A stretch of 64,000 nucleotides of DNA, from positions 29,279,661 through 29,343,660 of the forward strand of contig OX104127.1 of NCBI GenBank assembly GCA_944470555.2, written 5' to 3'. How positions within the stretch are numbered: position 1 is the stretch's first letter; every line of letters starts with the position of its first letter. The notes beneath the pieces were generated by a model that saw only the letters and a list, made by a program, of their open reading frames with translations, did not search any database and was not told the DNA's origin. Source of the DNA: Heterobilharzia americana. Taxonomy: Eukaryota > Platyhelminthes > Trematoda > Strigeidida > Schistosomatidae. A program made the translations under genes and the position numbers. Shown in pieces: positions 13,441 through 24,987 of this stretch.

Positions 13441-14309
13441 TCTTAGTTTGCCTTTATTTCAAAAATGTGTCACTACACATACAGGCTGAATTACTTCCTT
13501 AAACTTCTCTGGATATTCTAGGTAAATCCATTAATGTGTATCTCTGTTGCTAATGGTTTTTTGGACGCATTCAAATTGCTAGAGAATGTTTTTCAGTACC
13601 GCAGTAAGCAAATCTGAAAACCATTATGTTTATAACCGTTAGCCTAGTCTTTGCAAAGTCTAAGCTACTAAGATATATTTTCAGTGATAAATAAAAAATT
13701 GACGACAGTTTTTCGAAACCATTCTCAATGACTTGTTCAATACTGCTAACTTATGGTCGTTTATCTTTACATCCATTCATCCTTTTCAAAATCAGTATTA
13801 TCGAGTTTTGAAGGTAGTTTCACAATCAAACAGGAACCCATGTAGAAGAAGGTATAATATGAGATTGTTGAACAGCTGTTCTCTTATGCTTTTAACTCAC
13901 CCCAGTACTAATCACTTTATATGTGTGATAAAGTCAAAGTAGGGAGTTAGAGTTGTCGGAAGAAGTTAAGTGGATGTTACATTGACAGGCTAAGCTTCAT
14001 TTGTCAGAGCTTTTAGGTATGAATGAACTAGGATTATACTGAAGTATTTTTTAATTGTTGTTCACTATTATTGATGTTAGTTTTCGTTTTAATGGCTTTG
14101 AACTTCCATTTGAAGGTGCGGTACACCGATTTACTCGAATTTATTCCTTTTTAAGTATGTAATCGATTTTTGTATAACGTGGATGAATCATTAGTTGAAA
14201 GACTTCCTCTGTACCAATCTAAGTACATTTGGAAAAGATTTCAGAATGTTCGTAAAGGTATCTAAATGACCAGTGCGAACTTTCGACTGGCAAGGTGCTT
14301 ATTTTGTTT

Positions 14310-14622
14310 GGTGGTTTATTGGAATTTATTGATTTCAAGTTGATACTCATCGTGGACTGATACCACTTGGTCGCGCTTTGTTATGAATTGACGGAAGCTG
14401 GAAATATGGAACATGGGATTCCAACCCAGTTGGTCAATAGCAACGTGCTGGCCACGGAAGCTGAAGGTCCTTGTTTCGATCCCTGGGGTGGGGGCTGATA
14501 AGTGCGCACTGCTGAGGAGTCTCATACTAGGACGAAACAGCTGTCCAATGCTCTTGTGTTCCCAGTGTTCCTCTAACTGATATCACTCAATGATGAATTC
14601 CCGCCTATTCTATTTTGAGTTT
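14310..14622 (+). repeat. tRNA-derived SINE with hammerhead, best-preserved copy
   Basis: A short minus-strand SINE tail (about 14318-14372) abuts a nearly complete plus-strand SINE. The latter has an A-box-like gttggtcaatagcaacgtgc, a B-box-like ggtccttgtttcgatccc (14467-14484), the hammerhead, and a 3' tail ending in atgatgaattcccgcc. It looks like an inverted dimer that has lost its middle. Such elements would be transcribed by RNA polymerase III from the internal A and B boxes and moved by LINE reverse transcriptase; that is family knowledge, not seen here. Confidence 0.7.
14505..14552 (+). ncRNA. Hammerhead ribozyme with complete core
   Basis: Core blocks are intact: CTGAGGA (14512-14518) fits CTGANGA. 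Stem II and loop lie at 14519-14533. GAAA (14534-14537) begins a very short stem III (14537-14544), which ends in the cleavage triplet GTC (14543-14545). Stem I pairs gcactg (14506-14511) with caatgc (14546-14551), with one C-A mismatch. Stem II has a G-T wobble and one mismatch. Short stem III is usual for retroelement hammerheads. Activity is plausible but unproven. Confidence 0.7.
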
Positions 14623-14639
14623 GCTCCACATGGTCATAT

Positions 14640-14765
14640 TATTGTTTTTAGCTGATGCAACATCATACCTTGATATGATCATGAATAACAAATTGTCTAC
14701 AAAATGTTATCCAGTAAGCAATACTGTATCACAATGTACCAAAATAAAGCCGCTTCTAGGTGAGT
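14640..14765 (+). repeat. Unclassified dispersed repeat, copy 1
   Basis: A stretch around tgttatccagtaagcaatac followed by tgtatcacaatg recurs in diverged form at about 35700-35825 and 41285-41345. No coding capacity or known family was recognised. It follows the SINE at 14.3 kb directly. Confidence 0.4.
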
Positions 14766-14929
14766 CAGAATAGTCCTGATGAATGATAAGAAACTTAAAA
14801 TCCTATCAGAATTTGAGGTACTATTAAAATTCATAAGCTAGGTCATCCTATCAGATTAACAGTAGATTTTGGAAACACTTACTTATAGGTTGTTCAAATA
14901 TACGTATACTATAAAAATAGATAGCAATA

Positions 14930-15190
14930 CAAAGATGTTTGGCTTTCGCCTAACTAGCCTTTGCACTAGTATACAGATCGAAATGGCTCTGTAGGCAGTA
15001 AGAAGTGAACGCAGTGGTCCAAATCTTCTTAGTTCTGCCAATCTACGACAAAGCACGATCCTCATCAAGTGCTATCATTAAGTATTTGTCCTCACTACCA
15101 ACTTGGTTTGTCCTACCGGTCACGACTTCTCATTAGGGCTTTGGAAGATCCCATCTCAAAGCGAGTCGCCATTGAACACTTTACAGTACT
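14930..15190 (-). repeat. Composite-unit fragment, spacer and SINE junction
   Basis: Read on the minus strand, ccaaagccctaatgagaa and gtgaccggtaggacaaacc match the spacer of the composite unit at 15.38-15.43 kb. A ggcagaactaagaag...tggaccact block then corresponds to the join into the plus SINE. It is a separate, inverted, partial copy sitting just 5' of another full composite. Confidence 0.6.
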
Positions 15191-15204
15191 TTAGTTTGAG
15201 GGTT

Positions 15205-15720
15205 TATGGGGATTTATTTATTTCAGGGTGGTACTCATCATGAGTTGACACCAGTTGAAGAACCACTGAAAACCTGGAAGCATCGGACAGCCGCTTCGTC
15301 TTAGTACAGGACTCTATAGCGGTAAGCACCCATGATCCCTAGTGCTCATTAGTGATATGCTTCAATATGAGATTTTCCAAAGCTCTAACGAGGATCTATG
15401 ACCGGTGTGGCAAGCCAAGTCGGAAGTAATGAAAAGTACTCAACAATGGTATTGAATGATCCTAGCGCTACATTGCAAACTGACAGAACTCGGAAAATGT
15501 GGACCACTACATTCCATCCCAGTGACTGAATGGTTCTACGGTCGCCGTGAAACTTAAAACCTCGGGTTACATCCCTAGTGAGTCATGAGTACGAGCTGTT
15601 GTGCAGTCGCAAAAAGGAACAAAAAAGTTATGCAGTACTCCCAGGATTTCGATGGTTCACCAACTGAATACATTGCATGATGAATAGTACTATAAAAGCG
15701 ATAAATTGCCGCAAACCATC
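15205..15720. repeat. Inverted SINE dimer (composite unit, copy 3)
   Basis: The minus SINE half (15215-15365) contains the block agaaccactgaaaacctgg. The spacer has ttttccaaagctctaacg and gaccggtgtggcaagcc. The junction is gacagaactcggaaaatg. The plus SINE half (about 15520-15720) has cccagtgactgaatgg and a tail that includes atgatgaatagtac. Both hammerhead segments are too mutated to work. The three-part order equals that of the copies at 9.3 and 12.9 kb. Confidence 0.7.
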
Positions 15721-17919
15721 AGACTGATGTATACTGCCGTTTGAAATGATCAGTAAAAAATCATCTGCAAAAATACTGTTCTATCCTTGAAATCGATAAC
15801 TGTAGTGTTAAATGATGCTTTCCATTCGCATTCCAGTTAGAATCTCAATTGAGTAGCAAGTGACCTAAAGGCAGCCTACATTTAGTCAGCATAAACACTG
15901 AATTTTTGATAAATATGCTCAACTAAGTTTATTTGAAGCTTAGAATAGACTAGCATGAACAGTAAACATAGAAATTAACTTTTTGACTTGTACTTATTAT
16001 TTATGAATCATTGTTTTTGATAAATGCCAAATTCTGTTTTAAATTAATTTAAACCAGACAGTTTTTAATCATGTGAATGAATGCACCTGTGGGAATATTT
16101 TGGAAACAATAACTGAAATACTGGCGACACTAGATAATATGGTATGATATTATGTGTCAGAAGACATTTTGGCGGATCTGGCACCCTTTAGAAAGGTAAA
16201 TACACAACCCTGAGATACTGTAATCCTTATCATTCAATGACGCAACCATACATATGACCATCAGTCTTGTTGAAAGTCAGTTTGTCTAAAAGTAGTTCAG
16301 CGGTTATATCTGTGACTTTGATAGTAAGTAAGGAGGGTGGAGATGTCTAGAGCGCCATCAGACCCCTAAACATTGTACAGGAGGTAGTTATGAATATTCC
16401 AGAGGGGTGAATAACGATTTCTAACTGTGCACTATACTGTTTCAATCACGAAAATACTGTATTTACAGCCAGGCATGGTAGTCTGTGTTTTCTTAAAGTG
16501 ATTAAATCCGAATAAATAATTCTCATCGACCTTTCAACACCAAACAGTTAAATAACAGAAAATCAGATACGTAATGAGAACAGATATTTAGCTGAGATCA
16601 TATGAAGGATGAATGGACTGTAATAGGAATCGCCTGAGATACTAATGTACTCGTCTGAATAAATTCCATTGCTCATCAAGATTATGAAATTCTTGAATTC
16701 CTATCTTAAGTGGTTAATAGTTAAGGTTCATAAAAATTCTCTCAATGCAAAGTTTGGTAATTTTATCCGTGTTTGTTTTCTGCTTGGTGACTGTTTGACC
16801 GTCAAGTTACATATGTCATTAGCAGAAATTCATATAAGACTTCTGTCGCACTGATAGAGATTTCTATCCTTATTGCTGTTTCCCTCTCTAGCAGTAGAAT
16901 TTATCACTTGTGGATAGTAACTTCTGGCTTCAGCTATGTTTACAAGAAAGTCGCTGACTTTCAATGTTAGTTTCAATACGACTTAAACACCTATTAATTG
17001 CTAATTTATCATTAAAATTTATTTATCATGTGATTGACTTAGTCATTATACTTGAGTGGAAGCTATAACTGATGATTCCTTAGACAATCCAATTTATCAA
17101 CTTTGCCGTCAAGTAAGACTTACGATGGATTAAAACAGGTGAATTAGCTATATTTTAATGGGCCGATGGACTGTATATAAGTCGAACTAATTCAGTAATG
17201 AACTCATTTGATAAAAGATTAGACTGGGGAACTTTGTGATTTCTGTCGACCTATTGCTAACTCTGATTAGTCCATTTCACGTGAATAATCCTTAAACTGG
17301 TGATTAAATAATCAATCAAAGGAAAGATTGGTTTGGTGTCTGGCTTTTCGGTAGTAACTGGTGATGAAGACTACCACTACAAGTAAACACTTTTCTATAT
17401 ATCCAAAGCAAGCTGAGTTTTGGTGGTTTTAAAATATTTAAGCATTAGGTAAATGATGTGCATCAATTCGGTATATTTATTTCTCAGTGAATAAAAAACA
17501 AAACAAGTTTTGTTCAAAGTAATTATAAATATGGGGTACTGTGCTGGAATGTAATTCCATATTAGGTTAGTCATCTACTAAATAGCACTAGATCACGTCA
17601 TGTTATATCAAACAGACTAGCCTAATATGGAAGTTTGTTTTTGTCATGTTTCATCTCTCACTGATTGAGGAACGCAAACACTAAAATACTAAATGCCTTT
17701 CTTTTAAAAAATTTAAAGCGGCTGGTCCCTTTGATAAGTCTAAACAGCGTAATGAGAAGACGAAGATTATCTGAAACATGATATATTAACCCTATACATT
17801 TCGAACAATCTGATCACAAATGGACTTGTCGAACTATTTATATGAAAATTTACGAAAAGGATCAATCAAGTTAGGAATGACACTGAAAAAAACAAAATCT
17901 TAGTCACACTACTCTTGGT
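15721..17919. other. AT-rich intergenic
   Basis: No gene, RNA gene or repeat could be supported. The longest frame (16669-16854, 61 codons, plus) has no recognisable motif. Confidence 0.45.
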
Positions 17920-18175
17920 ATGAAAATTAAAATCAGTGCTACCAAGGTAAGTTCAACGTGAGTACAAATTATTTTTGTGTACATAAAGGGGTTTGAATTT
18001 ACGGATGACAAGAGCTTCAATGAGCTTAAGCACTCGATCCTGATCACCTTTATATAGTATTTTAAAAGATGTTTTCATGTCTACTCCGGCGGTTAGTTTC
18101 TAGTATATGTTAAGCAATATGCGAAGATAGACCTTTAATGCTTGCACTTATCGAATATGTTGGGATCAATTTTTT
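17920..18175 (-). pseudogene. Penelope-like element, C-terminal GIY-YIG fragment
   Basis: On the minus strand, from about 18081 to 17962, one frame reads VDMKTSFKILYKGDQDRVL then KLIEALVIRKFKPLYVHKNN. This resembles the end of a Penelope endonuclease, where a conserved E in an (I/A)EA.(V/A)I.K..P block precedes the last residues. Upstream (to about 18175), frameshifted fragments fit the H-x-x-TGH region. Stops and shifts show it is a relic. The catalytic N-terminal GIY-YIG residues are not present in this piece. Confidence 0.5.
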
Positions 18176-19144
18176 GAAGCCACTTAGGTACATGTTGAAA
18201 CATCCTCTATTTTCTACCTGTTTCTAGCCTTTTCTTGAAGTTGAAAGTTTTACATACAAGCTTGTTTAACCAAGACCTATGTTCTTATGCATGTTTTTCG
18301 TATTGATGTCGGTTATTATAGATTAGTCTTCTGTGTTACCCCCATTGATTTTCATATACCAATCGTTTTTGATTAGTGATAATAATCTGATGGTCGAAAA
18401 CCGTATTCAACAGTTCAATGACAGGTGCTTAATTTTTAAACTTCGCTTTTAAAATCAACTTAACTCCTATTATTTTCCAATCACATCACACTGGCACGAA
18501 TATTTTTTTGAACTCACCGCAATTTTTCATCTACTTCACTCGGCGATCCCTGTTTTTCTTTCATATCATAAAATGTACTTAAAATAGCAAAGATCACTGG
18601 TAAATTTGTATAGATTAATTTTCGAGTTTTATGTATCACACCAGGGAGCCTACAGTACAGTGATCAAGGAATACTAGATTTTTTGAATCTCACTCCATTT
18701 ATTCATGGTAGGTAAAATTTAGACGTTGTGATGTCAATCTGTGAGTTAAAAGATAAAAAGAAATTCATTGATTCAAGCCAAATAATCTAACAGGTATTGT
18801 TGATCAGTTTGACCTCTGAGCAGAAATTCAGTTTATCTATCCAGTTTGATAACCGTCCCTTAAGCTAACTGACCAGATATTGAAAGTAAAACTAAGATAT
18901 TGGCTTAATACTTCATCTTCGTCTTAAGTGATTCCTACCTTTACAAATTACACGGTGCAAGTGTTTTGATACATAATCATAAGCTTTTAAACTAGTTAGC
19001 CAGTAAACTAGATCATCCCAACTATTCACCGACTACTTTTGCAAATTAAAAACAGGTTGCATGGTTCGTAGCAGTATTTTTCATAGACAAATAACTTCTG
19101 AACTTTCAAAACTATTCTGATGTGACCAGCGAACATTTCTGCCT
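18176..19144. other. AT-rich intergenic
   Basis: Possible further degenerate Penelope sequence up to about 18420; otherwise nothing recognised. Confidence 0.35.
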
Positions 19145-19189
19145 AGCTAAAGTTACTATTATATATTATTACAATTTTTTCATTGGGTT

Positions 19190-20836
19190 CTTAGTGGAAC
19201 ATAGGGCGTCTCCAGTGCACTCTCTTTTCTGCAGTCTTTTGAACCTCGCTCCACAACTGCCCATAAGCTTTGATTTCTTCTTCACATGATATCCATGTCA
19301 CCCTCGGACTCCCAACTCGTTGTTTCCCCTTTGAATTCCACTTGGGGGCTTGGCCTGACCTGGTGCGTGATGTCCCCAATAGGCCTTCTTAGTGTATGCC
19401 CAATCAGATCCATCTCCACTTTCTTCTGCATATTTGTTGGGTGATAGGTTCTTGGTTGGTTCGTTCTCAAAGTTCCTTATTCCTTATTCTTTCTGGTCAT
19501 CTGATCTTCAGTAGCGAGCGTAGGCAGCTGTTGATGAATGTTGGTTGTTTGTTGGAAGTGCTCTTAGTGACACACCAAGTTTCTGAACCATATAGCACTG
19601 ACTTGACATTGGTGTTGAAAATCCTGATCTTGTTCTTTGTACTGAGTGGGGAAGATCTCCACACTGGTTTCAGATTAATGAAGGCCTGTCTTACTGTGCT
19701 TTCGATCCTGGCTTTGACATCATCATCTGTGCCACCACCTGTGGTTGAAACGATGCTGCCTTGCCTGGGTAGGTGAAAGATACTACTTCCTTTAGGTTTT
19801 TCCCGTTGATGGTAATTGGTGCTTGTTGTTGATGCTGTTGTTGGTTGGGTATCTTCATCACCTCTGTCTTCTCTACATTCACTTGAAGTGCCGTCTTTTC
19901 TGCGATGCCTCTTCTTTCAACTTGTTAGTTTTCCCTGTTGATCTTCGAGTTTATGCGACATTAGGCATAAGCCATCATCTGCGAAATCCAAATCATCTAG
20001 GCTATTTTCATCGATCTAGCGTATGCCCGCCTTCTTGCTCCTTATGGTTTGCTGCATGATCCAATCCACCACAATCAGGAAGATCATCGGTGACAGTAGG
20101 TGACAACCCTGTCTTACTCCTGTCTTCACTTCAAAAGACGTCACTGAGCAGTCCATTGTGTATAACTTGGCATGTGGCGTTTTCATATAGCTGTTGAATG
20201 AGGTTGATAAAGATTAGTGATACTCCGTAGTGTTGAACCAGCCGCCTGACAAACTACTTGTTCGTCGACGCTATCGAAGGCCTTTTCAAAGTCGATGAAG
20301 CTGAGATAAAGATCCAGTTGACTTCCATTCTATGCTCTGTTCTATGATGATGTGCAGTGTGGCAAGTTGATCCACGCATGGTTCGTTCTTCCTGAAGCCA
20401 ACCACGCAGCCTGTTCCAGTCGTAATTTTGAATTCAGAGCACCTTTTTGTCTCTCAAAGATGATGCGGTATAACATTTTGCTTCGGGTGGACAGTGTTGG
20501 AGCATGATTCCTCGCAGGTTCTTGCGAAGACTCAGGTTGCCCTTCTTCGGGAGTTTGACAAGGTAGCACTTCTTCCAATTTGCAAGTACCTTTTCTTCCT
20601 TCCTTCCAGTAGTAGCAGTGTGAGCATGCCCACTGTTGTCTGCGTCTGATTTCAGTACATCTGGAGGAATCCCATTTGGTCCTGCTGCCTTCCTGAATTT
20701 CAGCAGTTTTATGGCGTTCAGAACTTGACTTCTGGTTTTTTCGGAGGGCTTGTGCCCACTGATAATTCTGTGGTTGCTGGTGGTATTTCTGGACGAGTTG
20801 CAGGTGGTGGTGGTGGTGGTGGTGGTCGGTTTTCAA
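19190..20836 (-). pseudogene. RTE reverse transcriptase and C-terminal domain, broken
   Basis: Minus-strand pieces in several frames: LKFRKAAGPNGIPPDVLKSD (finger region), EVKTGVRQGCHLL near 20130-20090, LDDLDFADDGLC near 19990-19960 (the F/YADD catalytic motif, intact), EKTEVMKIPNQQQ at 19880-19840, and the C-terminal QKKVEMDLIGHTLRRPIGDI near 19430-19370. Frame changes between all of these show the element is dead. The 3' end lies near 19160, after the last coding block. Confidence 0.8.
20806..20826 (+). repeat. (GGT)n microsatellite
   Basis: About seven GGT units in a row inside the RTE relic; on the minus strand this is ACC/CAC and makes a histidine run in one frame. It is an expansion inside dead coding sequence. 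Confidence 0.85.
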
Positions 20837-21642
20837 GAGTTTTCTGAAGTGGTCATCTCGTCGTTTCCTTTGTTTCTCGTCTTTGGTAACTACGTTTCCT
20901 TCACTATCTCTCTCTCATCGGTTTCTTCTGCGTTGTTCTCTTCCATCCCAGATAGTAACCTGGTTATGTGATATAGTGTTGTCAAGTCTCTGTCTCCTAC
21001 CTGCAATCTGTTCTGCTTTATTTGCCGGTGTGTCATAGTAGTGTCTTTTGTCTTTCGGTTCACTCTTCTTCGCTTCTTTATCCAGTGTAGTGTTATATAG
21101 GTTGTGTTGAGTTCCTCTATTCGTTGTTCATCCTTGCACTACACTGCACTAGTTCATCTTCTACTTCACCATCTTCCTCTCCCTGCTCTATTGGGTTCCA
21201 TGTGTCCGTTGAGATTCATTCCTTGTCTGGTCTTGTTTCCTCTTCCTTTTTAACACAATTATCCAGACTTCCTTACAGATTTCCTTCAAAGAGTTCCAGT
21301 GTTCTTACATGCAGGTCCCTTCAGGGATATTGCTTAGTGTCTGCCATTTTTTTCAGATGACAGACTGACATGAAGATGCAGTTTGTAGTTTCGTCCTTCA
21401 CTTTAGTTTGTGTTCTGGGTGTTGAACGTGATTTGTTGTCTATCACCAACTTCTGTGAAGGCTTTCAACCTAATTTTGAAAGAATGTTCCTTGTACTAGA
21501 TAGTGGTGTGAGTGGTGTGAACCTACATCTGCTCCTCTTCTTCACCTTGTCCAAGTAGGCTGACTGCATCTCCACTTTCTTCACATTGAGATGAAGTTGA
21601 TCTGATTTGTAGTGTAGTGTGTCCATCTGGTGTTTGGTGAAA

Positions 21643-22116
21643 TCAAATCGATGTCGCTGTCTTGTGAATATCGTTGTGTTTGCACACACTGCCTCCAATC
21701 ACCAACTCGTCGAATGCGCAGAATTCTGCAAACAGTTCTCTATTCTTATTTATCATTTCACCGAGTGCTTCTCGACCCATGATGAGTTCTCTTACTGCAT
21801 GAGAGTCTTTGATGTTCTTGGAGACATCATGATAGCCACTCCAGAACTCTGTGTGCTCGTGGTTGTCGTTTTGGGTGGCAATATTGGAGTAGATTATTGA
21901 CTCTTCTCCAGTTGACAGTTTGGAGAATCGACTTTCATTCCATCTGCTTCTGCAGATTCCAAGCTCTTCAATGCGATACCTTCTCATCTTTTTTGGAATC
22001 TGGACAGCCTTTGTAGGTTCATACATGGTGCAGGCATTCCATGTCCCCATTCTTAACTTCGCTTTTATCGACGGAGAGGAAACAGACCGGCCAATTGGCT
22101 TCCCGAAGTCTTTCAC
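21643..22116 (-). pseudogene. RTE endonuclease domain, internally deleted
   Basis: The frame opens with GTWNACTMYEPTKAVQIPKK, the usual TWNVRTMYE.GK.AQ..KEM start of SR2-like endonucleases. SGYHDVSKNIKDSHAV is followed at once by RELIMGREALGEMINKNREL and FAEFCAFDELVIGGSV. The stretch between these, which normally holds the catalytic Q.YAPT and GD.NA motifs, is missing. The domain therefore cannot nick DNA. The remaining frame stays open across the deletion. Confidence 0.8.
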
Positions 22117-22205
22117 TAACCAGCATCATTTCGCCTCTCCGATTCCAGCGAGGAATAAGTTTGTTTTTACTTTTCGTAATTTCCTTTGTGCTTTGAAGTT
22201 TCTTT

Positions 22206-23459
22206 CGTTTTTTTTAGTTTGTTTTAATCTTTTAGGTGTTTTCAGAATGTATCATGTACTCTTGCACATTTTCGAAATGTTTTCAAACTGTTGTTTCTCA
22301 AGCTAAGAATGCAGCAAAGAGAAAATGTTACACAGATGGAAATGGCCTTATATATGTTCACAAATACAAGATATTACTACCTTTAGGGTACCTAGGTCGA
22401 GTTGCAGATTCTTGCACTGGCTGAATGAGGTAATATCATCATAATTACACTCGATGTTGTAATCATTTCTGAGTCCAGACCAGACGCTAATGTAACACCA
22501 GCTTTCCGTTTCATATTAGTGTGTTTAATGCTATTGTTATTATTAACACTGTTCAAATGGAATAATTATTTCTTTTAAAATATTGTACAGGGAGCGAATT
22601 TGTTGGAATATACCAACTACGGTGAATCAGGTTGAGGCGAATTGTGCCAAAGCATTATCCTGTTAAGACGTATTCATCATAAATTGTAGTTTAACCTTAT
22701 CTTTATATACAAAACAAGGAATTGGTAACCAAAAGAAGTGAAAATTCTGCACTCTTTGATCTTCAGTTATTCTTTGCCTGATATCGGTTAACTTAAAGCT
22801 TACGAGGGCACTTACATTAGTTCCATCTTGGCTTGAAGTTTTCAGTGGCATGCTCACTTGACTTCACACGAGATCTGACTCACAAATGACAGGATTTTAG
22901 TCCCAAGAACAAACAGTAATTTAGTACTCGAAAGCTCGAAAGCCATCAGTTCAGTCGAAACTAACGACAATTAAAGTATTCATGCTTCATACTTTTTTGC
23001 TGACAAAACTATGTCGTGTGAAAGAGTATTTGGTCAATAAATTTTGCTTTTTCTTTGAACAGTAGCTTTTCATCTACTTCACCTTAGTCCACTCTCTATA
23101 CGAAGCTTCAGTTTTTTAAGCGTATAGGTTCAAACGTTTTAAATTAGTTTGTTCGATTTAGTACACAGTGGGACAGTATTATCTTATTAAATGACGTTTT
23201 GGGTAGAATTTAATACTCATAATCAAATCAGAGCAATCACAAAACTTTCAAACTTCACTTCTAAAGTCTAACAGTTCTTGGTTCGTTAATTTTACTTGTT
23301 GTAGAATTTTCCAATGTATGATGATTCATTCCTGTTGCATGTGCTCCATGTTGAAGGAATGAGTAGAGAGTCGGTAGTCAATCTCTCCCTCCACCTAGCT
23401 ATACTTGATTTCAGAACTATCTCCTTATCCGACCATATGGTGTGAATATGTGTCATTGC
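22206..23459. other. AT-rich intergenic
   Basis: No supported gene. On the minus strand, MPLKTSSQDGTN (22849-22814) is followed by gtaagtgccc, a possible splice donor, but there is no family match and no clear acceptor. Confidence 0.4.
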
Positions 23460-24062
23460 GTGCAGAGTGGTAGAGTGGTGCGGAATTGTTTCCAGATTAC
23501 TTATCTTAGTACGGTCTATAATTGACTATTATTCGCTAAAATTTGTCCTTCACAATTTTGACTGGCTCCAATCGGCTGCTCTGACCTGTATGCTTCACTT
23601 CACAACCGCCAAATGGCGTATGATATTTGAGGTTACTTTTCTTTATCGGATCTACTGAATCCTTTAACCTGCAAGATTACTCTCCCACCCTGATCCAGTA
23701 TTGTTAAGAATCTTATGTAGAATTGCTGACGTCACTTCTTTACATAACAATAATACAAAAGTGAATTCTTTCCTAGGCATACTAAAGTTACAAGCAATAT
23801 TGTTATTTCGCTTCCACTTATGATTCCTTAAATAATTTGGAGGGTATTTTTTAGACAGTAATCTATCTTTAGCATTTTTCTCCTCATTTAAATCTTTTGA
23901 TTTACCAACCAGACTCCTAGCTCGATTAGTCAAACATTCGACCAAGCCTACCTTGACAGTTGTAGAAAGAGACAGTATAAACTCCAAGTAAATAAAAGAG
24001 TGTAATAGTCTCTTATAGCCAAGAAACAAGTTTCAAAGATTTTTGATTACTTTGATATGATT
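23460..24062 (-). pseudogene. Penelope-like element, linker and GIY-YIG relic
   Basis: From 24029 the minus frame runs 121 codons with VGLVECLTNRARSLVGKSKD and KYPPNYLRNHKWKRNN, matching the region after the Penelope RT thumb, where HK...V..L..RA..L is followed by L..N.YP..F+. LHKILNNTGSG fits the later L.N.G block. Further 3' (23640-23560), CEVKHTGQSSR fits the C..YIGQT.R core of the GIY-YIG endonuclease, shifted in frame and with YIG changed. The element is truncated on both sides. Confidence 0.6.
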
Positions 24063-24349
24063 CTCAGCAATAAACTGTGCCTGGAAGGGATCGATTAAAT
24101 AATACCAAATCAGTGTGTGTCGACTTCATTTATGTATCACGTTATGCTCTACCAAAGAATCCAACTTTCGCTTTTATTTTTGCAAAACCCTGTGCTTGAA
24201 ACATTTTTTGTCATTGTTCTGAATATACAGTACGCTATCACTTAAATGTTCTTTAAAATAGACCAAATTCGTTCAAACCAATTATTTAATCGGTTACCTC
24301 CTCTGTGAAGAACATATTCTGGATAAAAACAACTCATAAGCCCTCAGTC

Positions 24350-24600
24350 TGTCGACGAACACACGATATTGTAAATTGACAGAAGTTTGAAAATGGGGAC
24401 CACTAGTAATTCACTCAACATGAGACTTGATGTTTCCTGGCTCAAACCCACGCAAACGGGGGTTTCGAGCTGCCGAAGAACCTCAAACTAAAACAAAGGT
24501 GTTCAGTGCTCTCAGGTTTTCAGTAGTTCTCCAACTGATGCTGGACTATGATGAAAACTATTCTTAAACCAATAAGTTTCTACAAAATATGTCATTAGGT
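24350..24600 (+). repeat. Degenerate SINE, plus half of composite unit
   Basis: The start attgtaaattgacagaag and aaaatggggaccac match the junction block of the 15.2 kb composite. After degenerate tRNA-like and hammerhead parts, tgctctcaggttttcagtag and a tail follow. The hammerhead core is lost (CTGCCGAAGA). Confidence 0.6.
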
Positions 24601-24673
24601 GTGGTGATTTGAGGTTGATTTGATTGAACAGTCTTGTAAGTGGTAGAGAATATTTGTAGCTCAGGCGGATGGT

Positions 24674-24987
24674 CTTGGTTGTATTGTGTTCTCTTAGCTG
24701 GGTTATTCAGTTGTGTTGTTGGTCACGAATCGGCATTTCCGGATCCGATGATATGCATCTACGATCGTCAATTGTAACATTTGTCTTCCACTTCGTTCAA
24801 CTATTTTCCATCCCACTGGGCAGCCAATCAGTGGTCTATATCTGACACTTCAGCAGAACATGCTGACGTAGGCACTCACGGAGAAAGAATAGTTGCTTTT
24901 TTGTGGAAGCTTGCCTCTTGGAGAAGTTCTCCCATCTTCGAACAACACGACTAAACAACCCAGCTCAGAGAACACAATACAACCAAG
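24674..24987. mobile_element. Inverted-repeat element with 47-bp arms
   Basis: The left arm (24674-24720) begins cttggttgtattgtgttctc. The right arm (24941-24987) is its reverse complement, with about 5 mismatches in 47. The roughly 220-bp middle has no open frame. It could be a non-autonomous foldback or MITE-like DNA element, or terminal sequence of a larger retroelement. No clear target-site duplication was seen. Confidence 0.6.

Larger units (their letters stand above)
19145..22205 (-). mobile_element. SR2-like RTE-clade non-LTR retrotransposon, degenerate
   Basis: One reverse-oriented element of about 3 kb: 5' end near 22205, endonuclease at 22116-21643, reverse transcriptase at about 20750-19800, C-terminal region to about 19190. 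Its 5' and 3' ends align with the plus-strand copy at 41865-43530. RTE elements encode one protein with an apurinic-type endonuclease and a reverse transcriptase, here split by many stops and shifts. Full members are longer than this copy. A (GGT)n tract at about 20806-20826 (histidine-rich in minus translation) interrupts the coding part. Confidence 0.85.

Noticed and set aside
20342..20836. 164-codon minus-strand open frame with a histidine run
   Set aside because: It lies inside the SR2-like RTE relic; its frame is not the RT frame along most of its length and the histidines come from the GGT microsatellite.
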